This document shows positions 56,661 to 64,000 of a DNA stretch of 64,000 bases, in pieces. Source of the DNA: Marinobacter sp. F3R11 (GTDB taxonomy: Bacteria > Pseudomonadota > Gammaproteobacteria > Pseudomonadales > Oleiphilaceae); assembly GCF_003318275.1 (NCBI RefSeq), contig NZ_QOCH01000010.1, positions 62,001 to 126,000 of the forward strand, read 5' to 3'. The translations under genes were made by a program, and so were the position numbers. The notes below the pieces were generated by a model. The model was not told the DNA's origin. It searched no databases and worked only from the letters and a program-made list of their open reading frames with translations. Each line of letters opens with the position of its first letter. Position 1 is the first letter of the stretch.

Positions 56661-58034
56661 GTGGCTCTCGCAGTGCGACTGGCGCGGTTTTTCGATCAAC
56701 AGGGTATCGCATACACAGAACGATCTATTGACCGGGCTCCAAATCTGGATGCAGCGGTTTCCGCATTGGGGCAATCAAGGGAATGCGTTATCAAGGCAAC
56801 GCTTCTGATTGATATTGCCGGCATAGTGATGGTAGTTCACCGCTATGACAGCGCGCTTGATATAGAAGCGCTTCAGTGTATGACTGGCCGTCATTTGCAG
56901 CCACTTACAGCGCAGCAGATCGGGCGTTTGTTCAGTGACTGTGACCCGGGATTCATACCTCCGATAGGCAATGCGTATGACCTGCCAGTGCTGCTGGATC
57001 AAGGTATTGCCCGGGCAGAGCAGGTTTTGTTTTCCAGCGGTACGGATCATTCTATGGTTGAAGTAGATGGCCGTTCTTTGCGCCTTGCGATGGCTGGCTC
57101 GCGGGAAGGGCATCTGGCAATCCGCGGCCCTGGCGATGATGGTGCCCGGGAGGCTCTGACGTTGGAGGAAGTGGCCAGCAAACTGAAAAAGTTGTACCGG
57201 CTGCCACCGATGCCAGCCCTGGCTTTGCGCATTTTGCGACTGACCTCCAACACAGAAGCGACGGCCCGGGAACTGGCGGAGCTGATCGAGTTTGATCCCA
57301 GCCTGACAGCGCAGGTTATGCGTTATGCGCGTTCAGCGCTGTTCCACTACCCAGGACAGATTAACTCTGTCCAGGAGGCTGTGACCCGGGTACTTGGGTT
57401 TGACCGGGTTGCCCATATTGCTTTGGGTATCGCTTCTGTTCGTGCCTTCGATGTGCCGAGGGCGGGTATTCTTGGCATGGATAATTTCTGGCGCCATTCA
57501 CTATACTGCGCTTTCCTGTGCCAGCGTATGGCGCCGCATTGCGGGGCCGATAAAGGTCTTGCATACCTCTGTGGTCTCTTGCACAACTTTGGATTATTAC
57601 TGGTAGGGCACCTTTTCCCTCAGGAGTTCAAAGAGCTTAACCGGCTGCGGGAAGTTAATCCGGAGACCAGCATGCAATCCCTTGAGCAACAGGTATTTGG
57701 CCAGGGAAGCGAGCAGGAAATCATTGCTGTCGGGCACGGGGCGATCGGTGGCATTTTACACCGGTTGTGGGAATTGCCTGATCCTGTGGTCAAGGCGGCC
57801 GGTGTTCATCAGCAGCCAGGTTACCATGGTGAACATGAGAACTATGTCATGATGGTTCAGCTTGCCAATGCCCTGTTAAAGAAACGTGGTATCGGCGATG
57901 AGTTCAACCCTGATGATATTCCGGAATTGCTACAAGGCCTGGAACTGGAACCTGCTGTCATGGATGAACTGGTGGCTGAAGTCGGCCGGGTTGCCCCGGA
58001 GTTGGACGCACTGGCTCTCTCCCTCATCTCCTGA
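56661..58034 (+). CDS. YbaK/aminoacyl-tRNA deacylase-HDOD fusion protein
   Basis: 457 residues in two parts. Residues about 5-150 resemble YbaK/ProX deacylases (FFDQQGIAYTERSID, GQSRECVIKATLL with the conserved lysine, GNAYDLPVLLDQGIARAEQVLFSSG). Residues about 175-400 form an HDOD domain (LYRLPPMPALALRILRLTSN, FDPSLTAQVMRYARSALF), with HNFG where an HD pair would stand. The family is known in pseudomonads under this combined name; why editing and HDOD signalling are fused is not known. Start is GTG at 56661. It is the second HDOD protein here. Confidence 0.85.
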   Translation: MALAVRLARFFDQQGIAYTERSIDRAPNLDAAVSALGQSRECVIKATLLIDIAGIVMVVHRYDSALDIEALQCMTGRHLQPLTAQQIGRLFSDCDPGFIPPIGNAYDLPVLLDQGIARAEQVLFSSGTDHSMVEVDGRSLRLAMAGSREGHLAIRGPGDDGAREALTLEEVASKLKKLYRLPPMPALALRILRLTSNTEATARELAELIEFDPSLTAQVMRYARSALFHYPGQINSVQEAVTRVLGFDRVAHIALGIASVRAFDVPRAGILGMDNFWRHSLYCAFLCQRMAPHCGADKGLAYLCGLLHNFGLLLVGHLFPQEFKELNRLREVNPETSMQSLEQQVFGQGSEQEIIAVGHGAIGGILHRLWELPDPVVKAAGVHQQPGYHGEHENYVMMVQLANALLKKRGIGDEFNPDDIPELLQGLELEPAVMDELVAEVGRVAPELDALALSLIS

Positions 58035-58093
58035 AATCTGTCTCAAGATTTCCGGTGTATGTCTGGTTTTTTTAAGATGCTACGGAGGTCGAC

Positions 58094-58122
58094 TTTCTCT
58101 GGGGTGCCTGACTTCGTATAAT
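58094..58122 (+). promoter_or_regulatory. Probable adk promoter
   Basis: Perfect TATAAT at 58117-58122 with TTTCTC 17 bp upstream (58094-58099). It lies 115 bp before adk in a 202-bp gap; the -35 is weak. Confidence 0.45.
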
Positions 58123-58215
58123 GCGCCATCGCCGTATTCGGCTGATACCTGTTCCGAAGGGAGAGGTTGTCGCAAAGGCACAGATTTTTGCCGCAACTTT
58201 TCAAAACGATAATGA

Positions 58216-58890
<675 letters not shown>

Positions 58891-58923
58891 TCTACTCACG
58901 TTCTGAAGAGGCCAGTCACGCCT

Positions 58924-59622
58924 GTGAAACTTTTGGCACTGGACACTTCCTCAGAGGGCTGCTCCGCAGCCCTTTTTGTTGATGGGGAAGTGATCGAAAA
59001 ATTTGAGATTGCGCCCCGGGGCCATACCCGTCTGCTGATGCCGATGATTCGGACGTTGCTGGCGGAGTCGGGCTATAAGCCAGAGGATCTTGATGCATTG
59101 GCTTTTGCTTGTGGCCCCGGCTCCTTTACCGGAGTTCGTATTGCCACAGGGGTTGTTCAGGGGTTGGCATGGGGGCTGGATCTGCCGGTTATCTCCGTTT
59201 CTTCCCTTGAAACAGTTGCTCTGGGGGCTATTGAGACCATGCAGGTAAGCGACGGTGAGGGTGTTGCAGTAGCGTTTGATGCCCGTATGAGCGAGCTTTA
59301 CTGGGCCTGTTTCAGCAATCGTTCAGGGCTGCCGGAGCTCTTGGGTGAAGAGCGGGTTTGCCCTCCGTCAGGAGTTGCTCTGGTGTCCGGTATTGCAGAT
59401 TGGGTTGGTGCAGGTCAGGGCTGGGTTTTCCGGGGCAGCATGCCTGATGATGTATCAGGCCGGATTAATTCAGTGGATGAAACTCTCGTTCCCCGTGCAG
59501 GCTGGGTCGCTCGTCTGGCCGCTGTGAAGTTTAATCAGGGCCTGGCTGTTCCCGCAGAGCAGGCGCAGCCGGTGTACGTTCGGGATGAAGTTACCTGGAA
59601 GAAACTGCCTGGCCGCGACTAG
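58924..59622 (+). CDS. tsaB: tRNA threonylcarbamoyladenosine protein TsaB
   Basis: 232-residue non-catalytic partner of TsaD in t6A37 formation. The ASKHA-type N-terminus MKLLALDTSSEGCSAALFVD, then HTRLLMPMI and the CGPGSFTGVRIATGVVQGLA stretch, are typical. Residues 101-232 are the less conserved C-terminal lobe. The start is GTG at 58924. A 78-bp gap separates it from the next small gene. Confidence 0.94.
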   Translation: MKLLALDTSSEGCSAALFVDGEVIEKFEIAPRGHTRLLMPMIRTLLAESGYKPEDLDALAFACGPGSFTGVRIATGVVQGLAWGLDLPVISVSSLETVALGAIETMQVSDGEGVAVAFDARMSELYWACFSNRSGLPELLGEERVCPPSGVALVSGIADWVGAGQGWVFRGSMPDDVSGRINSVDETLVPRAGWVARLAAVKFNQGLAVPAEQAQPVYVRDEVTWKKLPGRD

Positions 59623-59700
59623 GCCTTTTAATCGGTGCAGACTTCTTTCATACTTCAGCCAGGCACAATTATTTCTTCCTGAGCGAACGGCATCCTGACG

Positions 59701-60060
59701 ATGATTAGTGGTATTAATCCAGGCAGTTCACTTTCCTATCAGTCGGGCTCCAACAGCCCAGTACGGGAACGCAGTGACGTTGCCCGTTCCCCGGCCTCAG
59801 CTCCCGAGAAGACAGCCGAAACAGCGCGTCGCGATCTTGGCGACAGCCCCCGCTCAACAGCATCTGAACGAAGCGACAGTGACTACCCGGAGCGTCGCGT
59901 AGAGGCTCGGCGTGCATCGGAGGATGTGCAGCTGGAGCGATTCCGCGCGGATGAAGTGCCGCTCCCCGCGGCCCAGGCATTGTCTACCTTTGCCAGCGTT
60001 GCTGCAGCCGGGCAGGAAACCGAGGGTTCAGCACTCGCCGGGATCGATATTCTGGTCTGA
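59701..60060 (+). CDS. Small, largely disordered hypothetical protein
   Basis: 119 residues. The first 80 are rich in Ser, Arg, Glu and Pro and look disordered; only the end ([19 protein letters not shown]) has a helix-like, conserved-looking pattern. No membrane segment or known motif. It is kept as a gene because its TGA overlaps the rsmJ ATG (TGATG) and it fills the space between tsaB and rsmJ without a competing frame. Function unknown. Confidence 0.65.
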   Translation: MISGINPGSSLSYQSGSNSPVRERSDVARSPASAPEKTAETARRDLGDSPRSTASERSDSDYPERRVEARRASEDVQLERFRADEVPLPAAQALSTFASVAAAGQETEGSALAGIDILV

Positions 60061-60917
60061 TGTCACTTTCCAAAGCTTCTAAGGCCGCTTCCGTAAACGA
60101 AACACTTCCTCTGGCGGTTGCCAGAGGCCCGCTCGGTGATGAACACCAGGCTCAGGCATTAAGTCTTGACCTTTCATTGCCGTATCTGGGGGTTGTCTCT
60201 CCGAAAGACGTAAGACATGCCAGCGCTTTGCTATTTCTGGATGAAAACGGGTTGTGTCTTCAGGTGGCCGGAAAGGGCGCGCCGGGGCCGGTGAGAGCAG
60301 AGTTTGTAACTGGCAAGATGGGTTATCGTCGTGAGCATGGTGGTGGTTCGGGCCAGCTTGTAGCGCGTGCTGTAGGTTTGCAGAAAACCAAGGCTGACCT
60401 GCATGTCCTGGATGCCACTGCCGGCCTGGGGCAGGACGCTTTTGTGCTTGCCAGTCTGGGTTGCAGGGTAAGTTTGTTCGAGCGAAACCCGGTGATTCAT
60501 GCGCTGCTGTCCGATGGACTGGCCCGGGCAGCGCTGAATGCGGAGTGCGCGCCAATCGTCGCCCGAATGACTCTTCACTCCGGTAGTAGTATCGGCTGGC
60601 TGGATCGTGTTGCTGAGCGTTGTGAAGAGGGGGTTGAAGACAAGGCTGCAGATGTGGTCTATCTGGACCCCATGTTCCCTCACAGGGACAAATCTGCGCT
60701 GGTAAAGAAAGAAATGCAGGTGTTCAGAACGATTGTGGGTGATGACGACGATTCGGACGCACTGCTTGCCGCCGCATTGAGTACCGCGAAGTATCGGGTG
60801 GTGGTCAAGCGCCCACGCAAAGCCCCGGCGATTAGCGGGCCGGAGCCGGGGACACGTATTGAGGGCAAGAGTAGCCGGTACGACGTTTATCCGATCCGGG
60901 CCTTGCCTCCGCGGTAA
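60060..60917 (+). CDS. rsmJ: 16S rRNA (guanine-1516-N2)-methyltransferase RsmJ
   Basis: 285-residue AdoMet-dependent methyltransferase. The AdoMet motif is [21 protein letters not shown], with [11 protein letters not shown] at its core; the catalytic-type motif is [20 protein letters not shown], centred on DPMFPHR. The C-terminal stretch ends [12 protein letters not shown]. Length is slightly above the E. coli protein. Convergent with plsB, with 32 bp between stops. Confidence 0.93.
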   Translation: MSLSKASKAASVNETLPLAVARGPLGDEHQAQALSLDLSLPYLGVVSPKDVRHASALLFLDENGLCLQVAGKGAPGPVRAEFVTGKMGYRREHGGGSGQLVARAVGLQKTKADLHVLDATAGLGQDAFVLASLGCRVSLFERNPVIHALLSDGLARAALNAECAPIVARMTLHSGSSIGWLDRVAERCEEGVEDKAADVVYLDPMFPHRDKSALVKKEMQVFRTIVGDDDDSDALLAAALSTAKYRVVVKRPRKAPAISGPEPGTRIEGKSSRYDVYPIRALPPR

Positions 60918-60949
60918 AGTTCGGTGTGCCCGAGGCTTCCGCCCACACG

Positions 60950-63418
60950 TCAGATGCCCAGCATTGTCACTTGCTGAATGGCCTGGCGTTTTTCTACGCT
61001 CAACACCAGTCTGGCATCATCTGCCACCTCGTCGAGTCCTTTACCGTAACAGAGTAAACCGTTGTCATCGGTCGTGATGACGCCGTTCTTCTGCATGTTG
61101 GCGATAAAATTCCGGAACAGGCTTTTGTCGAAGAACTCGGGGGCATTCTGGCCGAACAGTATGGACATGCGTTCGGCCAGCAGTGTGCTTTGTTCTTCCA
61201 GTTCCTCTGCGGTGATTTTCCCCGGGCCATACTTGCGCAGGGTGCCCACAGCGATGTGGTAGCGCTCTACGGTCTGGATGATGAACCGTGACAGTATCCT
61301 GAGACGCAGCATGGCTTCGGTACCTTCTTCAGGGCTGGCGATTCGATTATTCTCTGCAGTTTCCAGCAGGCCCTGATTTATCAGTTCGTCAATCCACCGG
61401 TTAATCACATCTTCGGCTTCGTCAGGCTGGTATTTGAGAAACAGTTCTGATTGCAGGTAAGGATAGGCAACGCCAGCCAGATAAACGATCTTGCTCCGGG
61501 TCAGAGAGCTTTTGTTCTCGAACAGACTGGCGATCAGAGAGGGCAGCGCAAAAAGATGCTGAATGTTGTTGCGATAGTATGTCATCAGGATGGCATTACT
61601 ACCCTCCAGACCGATAATGTCGCCAAGTTTCTGGGGTTGACGTGATACCAGTCCCATGGATTCGCAATAGGCCACCCAGTCTTTGCCTGAGCCTTCTGGC
61701 ATGGTTACTGTTTCGGCATAAGGGTAGGCTTTCAAAAGATCCGCGTATTGATCCGCCAGGCGGATAAGCTGCCCCTCATCCATGGCCAGCCTTTCGGCGC
61801 CCAGAAGCACGGTTGCAATCATGCCGATTGGATTGACGGCAACAGATGCATTGATATTGGATGCGACTCGCAAGGCCAGCTCGGAGACGGTGTCATTAAG
61901 CCACGGGGGGCGACATGCGGAATCGTAGGCCTCGTCTCTCCAGCTGCTATGAACATCGTCCAGCACGTCTGACAGGTGGATGGCTTCACCGAAGTTAACC
62001 GAAACCCGGCCAAAGGAGTTGTTGAGTTTACGGGCTGTTTTTGCCAGGCCAAGCACACTCTCTTTCTGTTTTTTCTTACCTCTGAGTTCTCCGAGGTAAG
62101 AGCGACCTTCCATTACTTTTTCGTACCCGATATAAACCGGCACAAAGACAATCGGTTTGCGGTGATCGCGCAGAAAACTGCGTACGGTCATGGAGAGCAT
62201 GCCGGGGCGGGGCTGCAGCATCCGTCCGGTGCGGCTGCGACCGCCTTCTACAAAATACTCAACCGAGTAACCACGGGTGAACATAACATGCATGTACTCA
62301 TTGAAAACCGTTGAGTAGAGCGGATTGTCACGGAAGCTCCGGCGCATGAAAAAAGCCCCGCCCCGGCGCAGGATTGAACCTACAATCGGCATGTTCAGGT
62401 TGATGCCGGCGGCTATATGTGGAGGCATAAGGCCGTTTTTATAGAGCACATACGACAGCAGAAGATAGTCGATATGAGATCGGTGGCAGGGTACGTAAAC
62501 CACAGCGCTGCTCTGAGCGCTCTCTTTCACCACTTTGATGTTGTTAACGGCAACACCTTTGTAGAGCCGGTTCCAAAGCCAGGCGAGCGCTACTTCGAAA
62601 ACGCGGATGGTGACAACAGACATGCTTGCAGCGATTTCATCGGCATATTTGTAGGCTCGGGCACGGACTTTCTCTGGTGCTATACCTTCTTTTGCTGCGG
62701 TTTCCCTGATAGCTTCTTTTACCGCCTGGGTTCTCAGTAACCCTTGCACGAGGGTTCTTCTGTGAGACAGGTCTGGCCCCAGAACCGCTTGTCGCACCTT
62801 GCGGAAGTGGGTGCGCAGGATTCTGGCAAGCTTGCGATTGGCACGCTCTTCGTTGTCCCGATGCTCATCAATGACCTGTTTCAGTGACAGCGGTTTGTTG
62901 AACTGTACATAGGTGTTACGCCCGTGCACCAGAATGATCAGGAACTTCTGGAGCCGGCCGGCAACGGACCAGGTATCAGATAGCAGCAGTTTTACCAGCG
63001 ATTTCTCTTTGTCCGGGGAGCGGCCCCAGAACAGGGATACGGGAACAATCTGAACATCCTCCTCCGGATTATCGAGCCCGTAGCGCACCAGAGCCTGGAA
63101 TTCAGCCGTAGGAACCGGCGTCTGCCTTCTGCGGAACAAGCCACCAACGCGCCGGTAGAGGAAGAAAAATGAGTGTGAAGGGCCGTTCTTGACGGGAAGT
63201 GTGGTGGTTGCTCCGGGCAGTTGTGCCCGTATCACTTCCTGCTCAAGTACCAGACGGCTGGATAGCGAGCTGTACGGCAGCACGTAACAAACCGGTTTTT
63301 CAGGAGACAATCCCAGAGCCTCGATGCTATTGCCGCTGACATCTGTCCGGACCCATAAAAATAGTATCTTCCGGAAAAAGGTCAGAATCAGGCTTCGAAT
63401 ACCCTGGTAAAGACGCAT
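60950..63418 (-). CDS. plsB: Glycerol-3-phosphate 1-O-acyltransferase PlsB
   Basis: 822-residue inner-membrane acyltransferase that starts phospholipid synthesis. The acyltransferase HX4D motif is H312-D317 (VPCHRSHIDYLLL); the other blocks are GGAFFMRRSFR, VEGGRSRTGRMLQPRPGML (in part) and IVFVPVYIGYE. Length equals other PlsB proteins. The N-terminus (MRLYQGIRSLILTFFRKILF) is amphipathic to hydrophobic. An upstream palindrome at 63447-63460 may be an operator. Confidence 0.96.
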   Translation of the reverse strand: MRLYQGIRSLILTFFRKILFLWVRTDVSGNSIEALGLSPEKPVCYVLPYSSLSSRLVLEQEVIRAQLPGATTTLPVKNGPSHSFFFLYRRVGGLFRRRQTPVPTAEFQALVRYGLDNPEEDVQIVPVSLFWGRSPDKEKSLVKLLLSDTWSVAGRLQKFLIILVHGRNTYVQFNKPLSLKQVIDEHRDNEERANRKLARILRTHFRKVRQAVLGPDLSHRRTLVQGLLRTQAVKEAIRETAAKEGIAPEKVRARAYKYADEIAASMSVVTIRVFEVALAWLWNRLYKGVAVNNIKVVKESAQSSAVVYVPCHRSHIDYLLLSYVLYKNGLMPPHIAAGINLNMPIVGSILRRGGAFFMRRSFRDNPLYSTVFNEYMHVMFTRGYSVEYFVEGGRSRTGRMLQPRPGMLSMTVRSFLRDHRKPIVFVPVYIGYEKVMEGRSYLGELRGKKKQKESVLGLAKTARKLNNSFGRVSVNFGEAIHLSDVLDDVHSSWRDEAYDSACRPPWLNDTVSELALRVASNINASVAVNPIGMIATVLLGAERLAMDEGQLIRLADQYADLLKAYPYAETVTMPEGSGKDWVAYCESMGLVSRQPQKLGDIIGLEGSNAILMTYYRNNIQHLFALPSLIASLFENKSSLTRSKIVYLAGVAYPYLQSELFLKYQPDEAEDVINRWIDELINQGLLETAENNRIASPEEGTEAMLRLRILSRFIIQTVERYHIAVGTLRKYGPGKITAEELEEQSTLLAERMSILFGQNAPEFFDKSLFRNFIANMQKNGVITTDDNGLLCYGKGLDEVADDARLVLSVEKRQAIQQVTMLGI

Positions 63419-63446
63419 AAAATGTCACTCCGATGAAAAACAGGCG

Positions 63447-63460
63447 CCAAGTTTACTTGG
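63447..63460. promoter_or_regulatory. Palindrome between plsB and nudC
   Basis: CCAAGTTTACTTGG: two perfect 6-bp arms around TT, 29 bp upstream of the plsB start. Possible operator for a lipid-responsive repressor; the protein is unknown. Confidence 0.4.
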
Positions 63461-63557
63461 TTGCGAACGGGCCGGAAAGTCACGGATGCATTCTTGATGC
63501 CCCTGGCTCTGTGATACATTTCAGTCTGGCACGTTTCTCACTAAGGTACCTTGGCAG

Positions 63558-64000
63558 ATGGCGACACCAACGATTCACTGGAGCCCCGGCTGGAGCACGC
63601 AGGCACCAGAGCAGGGGGACCTCGTGCTGGAGTTGTCCGGATCCGGTGTGCTCAAGCCGGCTGACGGCTGGCTGCGACCCCTGGAAAACATATCCGGGAA
63701 CCCCGGAGACGCAGAGTTTGTATCTCTGGGAAAAGTCGGCGGTCGTCCTGTTTTTGTGACGGAGGTTCCGGAATCTCTGGCTTCAGGCCGTGAACTCGTT
63801 ACCTTGCGCGATGCGCTTCTGACGATCAGTGATGCGCCGGCAGCTATGCTCAGTACTGGCTTTCAGGTGTGGCAGTGGTTTCAGGATCATAAGTACTGCG
63901 GGCGCTGTGGCGGTGGTACAGACTTCCATCCGCGGGAGCGGGCAAAGTGGTGCAGTAACTGCAACATTCCCTGGTATCCGCGGCTGGCACCCTGTGTGAT
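63558..64000 (+). CDS. nudC: NAD+ diphosphatase NudC (5' part, cut by window edge)
   Basis: First 147 codons of a Nudix enzyme that hydrolyses NAD(H) and removes NAD caps from RNA. Translation from ATG 63558 begins MATPTIHWSPGWSTQAPEQG; the zinc ribbon is CGRCGG and CSNCN (about residues 114-134), and the YPRLAPCVI stretch that opens the Nudix domain is the last thing seen. The Nudix box itself is beyond the window. Confidence 0.88.
   Translation, partial: MATPTIHWSPGWSTQAPEQGDLVLELSGSGVLKPADGWLRPLENISGNPGDAEFVSLGKVGGRPVFVTEVPESLASGRELVTLRDALLTISDAPAAMLSTGFQVWQWFQDHKYCGRCGGGTDFHPRERAKWCSNCNIPWYPRLAPCV

Overview
This window is a stretch of gammaproteobacterial chromosome, most like Marinobacter or a close marine relative of Pseudomonas. 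The evidence is gene order and protein sequence: ffh-rpsP-rimM-trmD-rplS, xerD-dsbC-hom-thrC-recJ-prfB-lysS, nadB-sdhE-ygfX-ygfZ opposite algU-mucABCD, lepA-lepB-rnc-era-recO-pdxJ-gacS and cysM-rlmD-relA-mazG are all blocks familiar from Pseudomonas. The genus is an inference; there is no rRNA gene here. I saw no tRNA, rRNA, CRISPR array, transposase or prophage gene.

Layout. 1-3400 (minus strand): start of a DUF1631 gene cut by the window edge, a Yip1 membrane protein, a CorB/CNNM transporter and a YpjD-type membrane protein. 3570-7120: ffh and the rpsP-rimM-trmD-rplS translation operon, ending in a clear terminator. 7150-17270: xerD, dsbC, threonine genes hom and thrC, recJ, prfB with its programmed +1 frameshift, lysS and ung. 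17270-21615 (minus): an HDOD protein, ygfZ, ygfX, sdhE, nadB. 21742-26057: the envelope-stress operon algU-mucA-mucB-mucC-mucD, with a SigmaE-type autoregulatory promoter. 26197-28920: a CHASE/PAS/GGDEF/EAL protein with altered EAL motifs. 29033-35133: the lepA to pdxJ operon. 35163-38039 (minus): the GacS/BarA hybrid kinase.

38256-47482 is the accessory part. It is a catabolic block lying exactly between gacS and cysM, which are neighbours in several pseudomonads. It holds a five-gene ABC importer (two ATPases, binding protein, two permeases), a GMC alcohol oxidoreductase and a divergent aldehyde dehydrogenase. The likely job is uptake of an alcohol or polyol followed by oxidation to an aldehyde and then an acid. 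All three transcription units carry a sigma-54 (-24/-12) promoter at a suitable distance from the start codon, yet no sigma-54 activator gene is present in the block. One ATPase has lost the H-loop histidine. This is the part most likely to repay study.

47696-64000 returns to core genes: cysM, rlmD, relA, mazG, two convergent paralogous small proteins, ppc, a YbaK-HDOD fusion, adk, tsaB, a small disordered protein, rsmJ, plsB (minus) and the start of nudC, cut by the window edge. Other points of interest are a 91-bp near-perfect palindrome between recJ and prfB and several promoter-proximal dyads.
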